Under the pieces are notes generated by a model. That model was not told where the DNA came from and did no database searches. It saw nothing but the letters and a program-made list of their open reading frames with translations. Below are positions 9,007 through 16,866 of a DNA stretch of 43,095 nucleotides, piece by piece; within the stretch, counting starts at the first letter, position 1; each line of letters begins with the position of its first letter. The translations under genes were made by a program, and so were the position numbers. The stretch spans positions 1-43,095 of the forward strand of contig JAJZXS010000028.1 of NCBI GenBank assembly GCA_021806295.1, read 5' to 3'. Source of the stretch: Thermoplasmata archaeon. GTDB taxonomy: Archaea; Thermoplasmatota; Thermoplasmata; Thermoplasmatales; Thermoplasmataceae.

Positions 9007-10665
9007 TTATTTGCTGAAGTAAGGGCTTTTGAATTTCGGGCCTTTCCTGATTATTTCTCTGGACGATTCGTATCCTGCATCAGCGTGCCTGATAACTCCG
9101 ATTCCGGGGTCAGTATTCAGCACACGCTTGATTCTTTCTGCAGCATCGTCGGTTCCATCTGCAATTATTACAAATCCTGAATGTATGGCATTTCCTATTC
9201 CTGTTCCTCCACCGTGGTGCACTGAAACCCATGATGCACCGGACACAGCATTCAAAAGGGCATTGAGTATGGGCCAGTCTGCTATGGCATCACTGCCATC
9301 CTTCATCGCCTCTGTTTCCCTGTATGGAGATGCCACAGACCCAGTATCATGATGATCCCTTCCTATTGCAACAGGCGCTTCCAGCTCACCGCTTCGTACC
9401 ATATCATTTATCATCAATCCTATCTTTTCTCTCTCACCATAGGAAGCATAGCATATTCTTGCAGGCAATCCCTGGAAGTGCACGTACTCCTTGGCCAGCT
9501 TTATCCAGTCAGTAAGATGTTTGTCCTCAATGTTTTTTATTATAGCATCATCTATTTTCCTTATATCCTCGGGATTGCCTGAAAGGGCAAGCCACCTGAA
9601 CGGGCCAGACCCAACTGCAAAGAGGTCTCTTATATAGGCAGGGACGTATCCAAGTATGTCGAAAGCATTTTCCAGGCCACCCTCTTTTGCCCTGGTTCTT
9701 ATATCATTTCCGTAGTCAAATACTGACGATCCCTTTGACTGGAAATATAGCATGCATTTTACCTGTTTTACTATGGTTTCATAAACCTTCCTTTTGAATT
9801 CCTCCGGATGTTCCTCACGGAATTTCTGGAAGTTTTCTATGGTATAGCCCTCAGGAACATAGCCAAGATTTATGTCATGGGCCGCAGTTTGATCTGAAAC
9901 TATATCAGGTACAATACCTCTATCCTGCAATTCCTGGTAAACTGTTGCAGCATTTCCCAGTACGGCAATTGATACAGGATTTCCGGATTTCAATGCCTCA
10001 TCTTTCATTTTAAGGGCTTCATCAAGGCTTTCGGCGTATTTATCCAGGTATTTATCCCTTAATCTTCTGTTTATTTTCTCCTTATCTACCTCAACTATTA
10101 TGCTGGTCGCGCCATTTATTTTCGCTGCTAATGGCTGTGCACCACCCATCTCTCCCAAGCCTGCTGATAAAAACCACTTGCCCTTTAGATTATCGGCATG
10201 GTATACCTTTTTTGCCAGTGCATATAGTGTTTCGTATGTTCCCTGAAGTACACCCTGCGTGCCTATATAAACCCAGGAACCTGCCGTCATCTGACCGAAC
10301 ATAGTAAGCCCTCTGGCCTCAAGATCCCAGAAAACATTATCAGTTGCCCAGTGCGGGACTATCTGTGCATTTACTATGAGCACCCTGGGCGCTTCCTTTG
10401 TCGTCCTGAAAATACCAACAGGCTTCCCTGACTGTACCAGCAATGTTTCATCGTTTTCCAGTGATTTAAGTGATTCTATAATTTTATCATAGGCTTCCCA
10501 GTTTCTTGCCGCCTTTCCTTTTCCACCATAAACTATCAGGTTATCCGGGTCTTTTGCCACCATGGGGTCAAGATTATTCATTATCAGCCGCAGTGCTCCT
10601 TCCTGGGACCAGCCCCTAGTATTCAATTTATTTCCATGTGGTGCATGTATCTCTCTTTTTACCAT
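9007..10665 (-). CDS. hutU: Urocanate hydratase
   Basis: A full-length urocanase (552 residues) converting urocanate to 4-imidazolone-5-propionate with tightly bound NAD as electrophile. Characteristic segments are [12 protein letters not shown], the NAD-binding [50 protein letters not shown] (containing the conserved active-site Cys), [19 protein letters not shown], and [19 protein letters not shown]. The ATG has a TATA box about 25 nt upstream. The next enzyme, imidazolonepropionase (hutI), is not in the window. The gene is separated from hutH and ftcD by unrelated genes and runs opposite to them. Confidence 0.97.
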   Translation of the reverse strand: MVKREIHAPHGNKLNTRGWSQEGALRLIMNNLDPMVAKDPDNLIVYGGKGKAARNWEAYDKIIESLKSLENDETLLVQSGKPVGIFRTTKEAPRVLIVNAQIVPHWATDNVFWDLEARGLTMFGQMTAGSWVYIGTQGVLQGTYETLYALAKKVYHADNLKGKWFLSAGLGEMGGAQPLAAKINGATSIIVEVDKEKINRRLRDKYLDKYAESLDEALKMKDEALKSGNPVSIAVLGNAATVYQELQDRGIVPDIVSDQTAAHDINLGYVPEGYTIENFQKFREEHPEEFKRKVYETIVKQVKCMLYFQSKGSSVFDYGNDIRTRAKEGGLENAFDILGYVPAYIRDLFAVGSGPFRWLALSGNPEDIRKIDDAIIKNIEDKHLTDWIKLAKEYVHFQGLPARICYASYGEREKIGLMINDMVRSGELEAPVAIGRDHHDTGSVASPYRETEAMKDGSDAIADWPILNALLNAVSGASWVSVHHGGGTGIGNAIHSGFVIIADGTDDAAERIKRVLNTDPGIGVIRHADAGYESSREIIRKGPKFKSPYFSK

Positions 10666-10686
10666 ATTAATATAAAAACAGAGGAA

Positions 10687-10694
10687 TATTTAAA
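10687..10694 (-). promoter_or_regulatory. TATA box of hutU
   Basis: On the minus strand TTTAAATA is centred about 25 nt before the hutU ATG, so the mRNA is probably leaderless. The remaining 180 bp up to 10876 hold no recognisable gene. Confidence 0.6.
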
Positions 10695-10846
10695 TTTTAT
10701 TTTATGCCAGGTATTTTATTAAAGCATGTGGCATAGAAATTCTCAATTTGCATACATAGTAAAATTTGTGGGCTGAAAATTATCCAATATTTGAGATGCC
10801 TGCCATGCATATTATTTGCATATCCTTTTAAAATCAACGCACTTTC

Positions 10847-10868
10847 TAAGATAAAATTTATTATCTTA
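10847..10868. promoter_or_regulatory. Inverted repeat over the promoter of the zinc-ribbon gene
   Basis: TAAGATAA and its exact reverse complement TTATCTTA are separated by 6 nt (AATTTA). The element overlaps the likely TATA box (AAATTTATTA, 10855-10864) of the gene starting at 10883/10886. A bound dimeric regulator here would block TBP access. The arms are AT-rich, so chance is possible. Confidence 0.4.
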
Positions 10869-10876
10869 TATATTAT

Positions 10877-11509
10877 ATGTATATGATGCCGATATATGAA
10901 AATGATGAGCATGAATTCTTAAGCTCAAAAGCTAAAAAAATTGAGAATAATAACTATATTAAAGGACTGCTCTTTCTGACAGATAAAAGGATTATATTTG
11001 AAAAAAAGGGGCAGAAATCCTTCTTCCGGGCTTCCCCCGCAGAACTCGATATTAATTTATTTCTATATAATGTGGAGAATGCAAATTATGCAAAGCCCGC
11101 ATTCCCGATTTTTACCAGGCAGGTGTTAAGCATAGAATATTACAGTGATTCTAAGAAATTAAGTCGTGTAGATTTTGCTGTAAAAAAATCAAAATCATGG
11201 GTCGATCAGATTACCAGGCTGGCAACTGTGGCAAAGAGGGACGAATCCAACAGAAAGGAAAAGGAAATGCTGGAAAATAAAAAGCATGAACTGGATATGG
11301 CCCGAGCCAAGGCGCCCAGGGCTAACATAGGCATGGCCGTATTCGGGGACGACAAGAAAAAAAATCCATATGAAAATATACGTGAGAATATGGCAGAACA
11401 GAACAATAACGAAAACCTGCCAGATACTGCACAGAGATGCCCACGATGTGGTTTTCCTGTTACAGACGATATGACTTACTGCCCCAACTGCGGATACAAA
11501 CTAAAATAG
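10877..11509 (+). CDS. PH/GRAM-like domain protein with C-terminal zinc ribbon
   Basis: A 210-residue protein of unknown function. The N-terminal 80-100 residues contain LLFLTDKRIIFEKKG, the strand-turn-strand signature of bacterial/archaeal PH-like (GRAM, YokE) domains. The middle (about 115-140) is a charged helix (RDESNRKEKEMLENKKHELD). The C-terminus is a zinc ribbon with CPRCGFPVTDDMTYCPNCG. Zinc-ribbon plus PH-like fusions are usually taken as sensing or scaffold proteins at membranes or ribosomes; no specific role can be assigned. In-frame ATGs occur at 10877, 10883 and 10886. The TATA position favours 10883 or 10886 for a leaderless message. Upstream lies a dyad that may control the gene. 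Confidence 0.7.
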   Translation: MYMMPIYENDEHEFLSSKAKKIENNNYIKGLLFLTDKRIIFEKKGQKSFFRASPAELDINLFLYNVENANYAKPAFPIFTRQVLSIEYYSDSKKLSRVDFAVKKSKSWVDQITRLATVAKRDESNRKEKEMLENKKHELDMARAKAPRANIGMAVFGDDKKKNPYENIRENMAEQNNNENLPDTAQRCPRCGFPVTDDMTYCPNCGYKLK

Positions 11510-11577
11510 AAATTATTGCTTTTCTCAAGTAGCCATGGTATAAAATACAAGTTTCAAAAATATTTATAAAGTTTAAA

Positions 11578-11958
11578 TTATTTTAAATTATGGATATTGC
11601 CATCATGATCCGGTGATTCGTGGGTTGGCAATGTTATTTCCTCTAATTTCCCATGTATATAGAATTCAAGTGCTTCATTCTCATTCATATTATTTGAAAA
11701 ATATATCTTTATCTTATCTTTTAGAAAGCGAACTCCTGGAGCCCCAATTTCCGAAACTATTATTGCATCCACATTTTTTGCCAGAACTGATTTAAGCATA
11801 TGTATACCCCTGGTTGAAGTTGCCTTTAAAGCAGGGTTTTCATAACTTTCTATTAATTTGTATTTTGTATTATCAACTTCAAATATATGAATTTCTGTGC
11901 CCTCACCAGGACCGCTTATAGTGATTCCGTTCACAGGTATTCCGATTCTTGTCGTCAT
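11578..11958 (-). CDS. NifX/NifB-type dinitrogenase cofactor-like family protein
   Basis: A 126-residue protein starting at the ATG that gives MTTRIGIPVNG. The longer in-frame extension to 12051 has no family similarity, and a TTTAAA box about 25 nt before 11958 supports the shorter start. The single domain follows the dinitrogenase iron-molybdenum cofactor family (RNase H-like fold): IGIPVNG, then a strand with IHIFEVDNTKYKLIESYENP, a helix with GIHMLKSVLAKNVDAIIVSEIGAPG, and DKIKIYFSNNMNENEALEFY. Such stand-alone proteins in non-nitrogen-fixing archaea bind metal clusters and have no settled function. The C-terminal THESPDHDGNIHN could bind metal. No nif genes are nearby. Confidence 0.75.
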   Translation of the reverse strand: MTTRIGIPVNGITISGPGEGTEIHIFEVDNTKYKLIESYENPALKATSTRGIHMLKSVLAKNVDAIIVSEIGAPGVRFLKDKIKIYFSNNMNENEALEFYIHGKLEEITLPTHESPDHDGNIHNLK

Positions 11959-12022
11959 AGTAATATATTGTAATCCGGCATTTAAACTATAGCAAATATA
12001 ATGCGTAAAGATTCCTGTTACC

Positions 12023-12472
12023 ATGCTGGCAATCACCCATATAAGTTTCATCTATCTGATATCTGAACTTCCCTTTGTATCTGGAGAAATTATAGCAATG
12101 ATACCTCCATTCACAACCAAATCTGGCAGGATAGCCTACCCCTACGCAAGAAAAAGGATAAAGGAAATTGGGGCCAAGGCAGGGGTGCCGAGGTTCCATG
12201 CGCATGCTGCCAGGCATAAGTGCGCAACAATGCTTCTTTTAGGCTATCGCGGAAGCATTCCGGTTGACATCAGGCAGGTGCAAATCCATTTGGGACATTC
12301 GAGCCTGGCAACCACTAGGAGGTACACCCACATCACCAGCGAGGAAGTGGCACATTCCATAAAAGACGTATACAACAGTGTTTTCAGGCGAGGGCAAAAA
12401 ACTGAAAATGGAACAGGGGGTTCAAAAATGTTTGTACCCGCACCTGCACCCGATGGGGCTGACCGGATTTGA
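12023..12472 (+). pseudogene. Tyrosine recombinase (integrase) C-terminal remnant
   Basis: From about 12100 the frame encodes the C-terminal part of an XerD/phage-type integrase: TTKSGRIAYPYARKR, then the box II HAHAARHKCATMLLL (His-x-x-Arg-His), then HLGHSSLATTRRYTHI with the nucleophilic Tyr. The SAM-like N-terminal domain and the box I Arg are missing. The residues before 12100 look like non-coding read-through of the neighbouring promoter region. The frame runs without a stop into the 3' end of the tRNA-Ile gene, so the natural C-terminus is also lost or recombined. An integrase fragment abutting a tRNA 3' end is the usual scar of tRNA-targeted integration. Confidence 0.75.
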
Positions 12473-12528
12473 ACCGGTGACCTCCCGGTTATCAGCCGGG
12501 TGCTCCAACCAAGCTAAGCTACAACCCC
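12455..12528 (-). tRNA. tRNA-Ile (anticodon GAT)
   Basis: The minus strand folds into a complete cloverleaf: acceptor GGGGTTG/CAGCCCC (one U-G pair), anticodon arm CCCGG-CTGATAA-CCGGG with anticodon GAT, and T arm ACCGG-TTCAAAT-CCGGT. The length is 74 nt without CCA and there is no intron. Its 3' end touches the integrase remnant; ttuA ends 36 bp upstream of its 5' end on the same strand. Confidence 0.95.
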
Positions 12529-12550
12529 GTAAGACCCCTATTGTTAGAAA

Positions 12551-12560
12551 TTTAATAAAT
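12551..12560 (-). promoter_or_regulatory. TATA box of tRNA-Ile
   Basis: On the minus strand ATTTATTAAA sits about 25 nt before the first tRNA base. It overlaps the short gap and the first bases next to the ttuA stop codon. Confidence 0.5.
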
Positions 12561-12564
12561 ATTT

Positions 12565-13500
12565 CTATGTTGCCCGTTCAAGATTTCTTATGCTTTCCAT
12601 GTCTTCGCACACTTCACATATCTCACCGGGGGTAGGCGCACCACATATTTTGCACTTATTAAGAATTATACTTTCACTGCTTATGTTATTCTTTATCGCG
12701 GGCCTTGTCTCATCAAAAAATTTTACTATAGCAAATTTGGTTCCAGGCGTCTCCCTTTCCAGTTTATCTATAATGTCCCTGAATGTATTTCTCTGTGCCA
12801 TGCTATAATAAGGGCACCAGCTGGAATCAAAGTCTATGCCACTGAGCAGGGCATAAAGAACAACCTCCTTCTCGGGTATTTTTCTCAGTGGCAATATTCT
12901 GGGAACAAGTCCATCACGGACATAGGAATGGGGGGCCATCCTTGCATACCTTGAAACATCTCCCTTTGCAACGTTCATTAGTATTGACTGTGAATAATCA
13001 TCCAGGTTAATTCCCAGTGCGACGTAATCTGAATTCGAATATTCAGATATCTTATTCATGAGCTGCCTTCTCATTGGCCCGCAGTGAGAACAGGATATTG
13101 TTTTTTTGTCTATTTTCATTATTTCATCTAAAGTATAACCATAATTTTCCTTATACGATATTACATCATGCTTTATTCCCAGGTTTTTGCAAAGTTTTTC
13201 CGCCTTCTGCAGCCCGGTGCTCCTGTAACCCTCTATCCCCTCATCAACAGTAAAGGCTGTTATCTCAAGGTTTCTCCTGTTAGATAGAATCTTATTGATC
13301 AGGTATAATGTCACAGAGCTATCCTTTCCCCCGGATATTGCAACGGAAATTTTCATGTTTTTTCTGGAAAAATTTACCTGGCTCCTTATTTCCCGTTTAA
13401 CTCTTTTTTCCACGTATTCCATGAAGTGTTTTTTGCATAGAGATGAACCGTTATATTTCACCTCATAGACGGCCTGGGCACCACATATAGAACATTCCAT
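12565..13500 (-). CDS. ttuA: TtuA/NcsA-type tRNA 2-thiouridine synthetase
   Basis: A 311-residue PP-loop protein that adenylates and thiolates tRNA uridines (U54 in TtuA, U34 in NcsA-type members). Domain order: an N-terminal zinc finger (C3, C6, C22, H25), PP-loop SGGKDS at 56-61, cluster/catalytic cysteines C137 and C140 in SCSHCGPMRR plus C229, then a C-terminal zinc ribbon (C283, C286, C295, C298). The 89-residue spacing from C140 to C229 matches the [4Fe-4S]-binding cysteines described for bacterial TtuA. The usual GHNLDDEAQ block reads GINLDDYSQ here, a substitution in a normally conserved motif. The gene sits just upstream of tRNA-Ile on the same strand. Confidence 0.9.
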   Translation of the reverse strand: MECSICGAQAVYEVKYNGSSLCKKHFMEYVEKRVKREIRSQVNFSRKNMKISVAISGGKDSSVTLYLINKILSNRRNLEITAFTVDEGIEGYRSTGLQKAEKLCKNLGIKHDVISYKENYGYTLDEIMKIDKKTISCSHCGPMRRQLMNKISEYSNSDYVALGINLDDYSQSILMNVAKGDVSRYARMAPHSYVRDGLVPRILPLRKIPEKEVVLYALLSGIDFDSSWCPYYSMAQRNTFRDIIDKLERETPGTKFAIVKFFDETRPAIKNNISSESIILNKCKICGAPTPGEICEVCEDMESIRNLERAT

Positions 13501-13568
13501 TGTTTTATAATGGCTTAAAAGTATTAATAGTATATTGATTATATTTTTATCAAAAAGTGGCGGTACTA

Positions 13569-13576
13569 TTTAATAA
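13569..13576 (+). promoter_or_regulatory. TATA box of the sugar-nucleotidyltransferase gene
   Basis: TTTAATAA lies 21-28 nt upstream of the ATG at 13597, so the message is probably leaderless. Confidence 0.55.
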
Positions 13577-13596
13577 AACAATTGTAATAACCCTCT

Positions 13597-14319
13597 ATGG
13601 ATGCACTTATTACCGCTGCTGGACTTGGAACCCGGGCAAATCTTCCAAGGGGCATGAGAAAGGAAATGCTTCCACTGTACGCAGTGAGAAATGGGAAAAT
13701 TGTGCTAAGGCCGGTGCTGGACTGCATAATGCATAATCTTTCAGATTCTGGTGTCAGAAAATTTTTCGTAGTTCTTGATCACCGCGACCTTCATACAGCC
13801 GATTATCTGTCCACATTGAGGATGAAGACCGAGTTTATATACCAGAAAAAGCCGGAAGGCTATGGAAAGGCTGTATCTCTGGCCAGGGACTATATTAAGG
13901 GTGATTTCATTCTCAATGCCGGGGACGGCATAATTATTGATACCTCGAAAATCAAAAAAATAATAAAACTATATAAAAAAACAGGCAACAGCGTTCTGAC
14001 CGTAATGTCGGTTCTAAATCCTGAAAAATACGGTGTGGCGTATATTAACACCAGGAACGTTACCAGCGTGGTTGAAAAGCCAGCGAATCCTGAATCCAAC
14101 TATGCAATGGCGGCATTCTATGTTTTCAGGCGCGATGTCCTTGATCTGGTGCGTGGGCCTGAACTTACACCTGCAATAAATAGATTTATAGCAAAAGGCA
14201 ACACTGTTGAATATTTCAAAATCAGAAAGGATGACTGGATAAGCATAGGCAACAGCGATAATTATTACCGATTGCTGGAGAGGACATATAAATTCTGCAA
14301 AAAATCTATCTCCAGTTAG
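13597..14319 (+). CDS. Sugar-1-phosphate nucleotidyltransferase (GalU/RmlA family)
   Basis: A 240-residue nucleotidyltransferase. The pyrophosphorylase signature is at the N-terminus: ALITAAGLGTR, then GMRKEMLPLY, where the Lys binds the sugar phosphate. A central NAGDGIIID (about residues 107-115) supplies the Mg-binding Asp, followed by VTSVVEKP, the usual sugar-binding E-K-P motif. It most likely makes UDP- or dTDP-glucose from glucose 1-phosphate. Its 3' end overlaps that of the SqdB homologue by 14 bp (convergent), so it may supply that enzyme with UDP-glucose (inference). It is shorter than bacterial GalU (about 300) and lacks the left-handed beta-helix of long RmlA-like proteins. Confidence 0.85.
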   Translation: MDALITAAGLGTRANLPRGMRKEMLPLYAVRNGKIVLRPVLDCIMHNLSDSGVRKFFVVLDHRDLHTADYLSTLRMKTEFIYQKKPEGYGKAVSLARDYIKGDFILNAGDGIIIDTSKIKKIIKLYKKTGNSVLTVMSVLNPEKYGVAYINTRNVTSVVEKPANPESNYAMAAFYVFRRDVLDLVRGPELTPAINRFIAKGNTVEYFKIRKDDWISIGNSDNYYRLLERTYKFCKKSISS

Positions 14320-15445
14320 TTGCAGGTTTTATGACATTTTTAAGGCTGTATACTGTATTCATATTTCTCCTGACATCCCTTATCATTACAGGGACCTCAT
14401 CGTCCAGGGACCTCTGGCGTTTGTAACCTATTTTCCGGAGATTCTCATTAACCGGGTTATAATAATGGTCCTCCATCTCAACCCTTGGGTTTTGTACATG
14501 ATCTATGCCGATATCCCTGTTGTATAGAGATTTATACTGATTTTTTACAGTTTCTGCAAGGTAGTTCAGTGGATAATATTCATCGAACTGGTTATAAACC
14601 CTGTATTCTCTTTCAGGCGGATGATCAATGATCAAATTGAGGCATTCAACGCTATCTTCCAGAGACAGGAATGCACGCTTCTGGTTTCCTTTCCCGTACA
14701 CTGTAAGCGGATATCCTATAACTGCCTGGGAAATGAACCTGTTCAATACTGTTCCGTAAACCTGGTCTATATCAAATCTTGTAAATAGCTTATACTTTGA
14801 AATTTCTGGGGTTCTGGTTCCGTATACTACGCCCTGCATTACATCACTGACATTCATATTCCATATCCTTTCTGCAAGCATCAGGCTATATGTATCGAAT
14901 ATCTTTGACAGATGGTACCATGACTGCCCCATCCTCGGAAATGGAAGATTGTCAGACCTTCCATTGTAACTTACGTTGAGAAATCCCTCCGGTATATCTA
15001 TGTTAGGAGTGCCGTACTCACCCATGGAACCGAGTTTTACAATATGTATATCCTTATTAAGGTCCTTTACGGCATATATGATGTTCATGGTACTTTCAAT
15101 ATTCTTATCCAGTGTCTCAATCGCAGTTTTCAGTGAGATCATGGAATACGGTGCAGACCTCTGCTCTGCCAGATGAACAATAGCATCCGGCTTTGAATCC
15201 CTTATAATATCGTAAACAAATTTGGAATTGCTTACATCTCCCCTATAAAATTGAATCGCATTATTCAGTTTTTTATTTCTGGTTGAAAATGAATTAATTT
15301 TAATTGCCGATTTGGAACCTACCTTCCGTACCCTGTTTCTGGTATAGAAGTTGTCAGCGCCAGCAACTTCATATCCTCTATCCAGCAGGCGAAGCGCCAG
15401 TGGAAAACCTATGTATCCGTCTATTCCCAGAATAAGTACCTTCAT
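14306..15445 (-). CDS. sqdB: UDP-sulfoquinovose synthase homologue (SQD1/SqdB/Agl3 family)
   Basis: A 379-residue extended short-chain dehydrogenase. Numbering from the preferred ATG (15445): NAD motif GIDGYIG (7-13), then HLAEQRSAPYSMI (91-103), KLGSMGEYGTPNIDIPEG (137-154), SWYHLSK with Y177 and K181, QGVVYGTRTPE, and YGKGNQKRAFL. These are nearly block-for-block the plant SQD1 motifs. The catalytic Thr of SQD1 (KLGTMGEYG) is Ser140 here. Family knowledge: UDP-glucose plus sulfite gives UDP-sulfoquinovose; in Sulfolobus, Agl3 supplies it for N-glycans. An ATG at 15460 is in frame, but a TATA-like ATATATTATTT about 25 nt before 15445 favours the shorter form. Confidence 0.92.
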   Translation of the reverse strand: MKVLILGIDGYIGFPLALRLLDRGYEVAGADNFYTRNRVRKVGSKSAIKINSFSTRNKKLNNAIQFYRGDVSNSKFVYDIIRDSKPDAIVHLAEQRSAPYSMISLKTAIETLDKNIESTMNIIYAVKDLNKDIHIVKLGSMGEYGTPNIDIPEGFLNVSYNGRSDNLPFPRMGQSWYHLSKIFDTYSLMLAERIWNMNVSDVMQGVVYGTRTPEISKYKLFTRFDIDQVYGTVLNRFISQAVIGYPLTVYGKGNQKRAFLSLEDSVECLNLIIDHPPEREYRVYNQFDEYYPLNYLAETVKNQYKSLYNRDIGIDHVQNPRVEMEDHYYNPVNENLRKIGYKRQRSLDDEVPVMIRDVRRNMNTVYSLKNVIKPATNWR

Positions 15446-15550
15446 TGAGATGCCATACAAAAATAATATATGATTTTTTCCATTATTTGAACAAGTGCCA
15501 TGTGCTATCTATAAGTTTTATAATATGCCCTGCCTGATAAAAAAATTCAA

Positions 15551-15560
15551 TTTATATACA
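15551..15560 (+). promoter_or_regulatory. TATA box of the MarC-family gene
   Basis: TTTATATACA begins 28 nt before the ATG at 15579. This decides for 15579 over the in-frame TTG at 15564. Confidence 0.55.
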
Positions 15561-15578
15561 TAATTGCCATACTGTAGC

Positions 15579-16181
15579 ATGACGTTTATTACAGATTTCC
15601 TCAAGGTTTTCATGCCACTGCTGGTGGTCATAGACCCCTTTGGAAGTCTGGCAATATTCGTTGGTATGGCCGGGTCATTTAACAGGGATACCAGAAGGAC
15701 CATATCCAAGGATGCTGTGCTTTATGCAGGTATTATAATAATCCTGTTCGCACTTGTCGGTGATATTATAATTGCGTTTTTCGGCATATCAATAGAAGCC
15801 CTGGAGATAGCCGGCGGTATTATATTACTCTTAATGGGAATCGAAATGGTCAGGCAGGGCGCCAAGCCAGACACATCAGTGGAGAATACAAAAAACATGG
15901 GCATAGTTCCATTTGCAACACCACTTCTGGCAGGGCCCGGGGCTATTTCCCTTGTAATTATACTGATGAAAGGCAGTTTTGAAACAAGAGTTCTTACAAT
16001 AGTATCGGTACTGCTCGTACTGGCAATTGTTTACATATTTTTCATATACTCATCAAAAATTCTTACACTTCTTGGGGACAAAGTCATGACCGCAATTACC
16101 AGAATTTTCGGGCTTCTGGTTGCAGGTTTTGCAATACAGTACTTCCTTGATGCACTGGTTGCCCTTAGCGTGATAAAATAA
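15579..16181 (+). CDS. MarC family integral membrane protein
   Basis: A 200-residue protein with six predicted membrane segments. Family motifs are VVIDPFGSLAIFVGM near the N-terminus and VPFATPLLAGPGAISLVI in the middle, at the start of the second half of the inverted-repeat fold; a short polar loop (about 95-110) separates the halves. MarC/UPF0056 proteins are widely conserved and presumed transporters, but the substrate is unknown. The former link to multiple antibiotic resistance is not supported by experiment. The start was chosen from TATA spacing and because MTFITDFLKVF begins directly with the first TM helix. Confidence 0.88.
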   Translation: MTFITDFLKVFMPLLVVIDPFGSLAIFVGMAGSFNRDTRRTISKDAVLYAGIIIILFALVGDIIIAFFGISIEALEIAGGIILLLMGIEMVRQGAKPDTSVENTKNMGIVPFATPLLAGPGAISLVIILMKGSFETRVLTIVSVLLVLAIVYIFFIYSSKILTLLGDKVMTAITRIFGLLVAGFAIQYFLDALVALSVIK

Positions 16182-16230
16182 GAAGAATTTTAACAAATAT
16201 ATTTTTTAAGTATTTGTATATACAATAGCA

Positions 16231-16866
16231 ATGTTCAAGGATCTTTACAATAACCTCTTCGATCATTACGACGACCTCCAATGGTGGCCCTCGGAATCAG
16301 ACGATGAAACGGTAATAGGATGCATACTCACACAGAACACATCATGGAAAAACGTTGAAAAAGCAATAGAAACAATGAAAAAATCCGATGTAATTACCCT
16401 GAATGATGTAAGAACTTTGCCTGTTGATAAATTGAGGGAACTGATCCGGAGTTCAGGTTTTTTTAATCAGAAAAGCATATATTTAAAGGAAATTTCAAAT
16501 GAAATTATCAATAATTACGGTTCACTATCGAATATGAAGGGGCGGAATATAAAAGAAATCGAGGATTTTATATCCGGTATTAAGGGCGTTGGAAATGAGA
16601 CAAAGGAATCCATTATGCTGTATGCACTCAACTACCCTGTATTTGTGGTGGATGCATATACATTCAGGTTTCTTGAAAGGTATTACGGATTAAAATTTAC
16701 AAGAAAGGAAATACGTAAAATCACAGAAGAGGAATTCCCTGATGTAAATTCATTGAAAAATTTTCACGGAATGCTTGTCAATCTTGGAAAAGATTTCTGC
16801 AGAAAACAGCCTTTATGCAATTCCTGCTTTCTGAGAAATTCTTGCAAAACAGGAAAAAAATTATAA
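16231..16866 (+). CDS. Endonuclease III-like HhH-GPD DNA glycosylase
   Basis: A 211-residue base-excision repair glycosylase. The helix-hairpin-helix reads ISGIKGVGNETKESIM (about 113-128), followed by the catalytic-Asp segment FVVDAYTFRFLERYYG. The C-terminus has a four-cysteine [4Fe-4S] loop, C-x5-C-x2-C-x5-C (CRKQPLCNSCFLRNSC). EndoIII itself has x6 in the first spacing; x5 is seen in related MagIII/MIG-type proteins. The Lys of bifunctional EndoIII (usually GVGxKTA) is replaced by GVGNETK, suggesting a monofunctional glycosylase (inference). It overlaps the following convergent gene by 6 bp. Confidence 0.88.
   Translation: MFKDLYNNLFDHYDDLQWWPSESDDETVIGCILTQNTSWKNVEKAIETMKKSDVITLNDVRTLPVDKLRELIRSSGFFNQKSIYLKEISNEIINNYGSLSNMKGRNIKEIEDFISGIKGVGNETKESIMLYALNYPVFVVDAYTFRFLERYYGLKFTRKEIRKITEEEFPDVNSLKNFHGMLVNLGKDFCRKQPLCNSCFLRNSCKTGKKL

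Noticed and set aside
11959-12051. N-terminal extension of the NifX-like protein
   Set aside because: The extension does not fit the family and lies over the probable promoter; the ATG at 11958 explains the gene better.
16231-16866. Classical bifunctional endonuclease III (nth)
   Set aside because: The HhH loop has NETK where the catalytic Lys is expected, and the cluster spacing is C-x5-C; a monofunctional relative is more likely.
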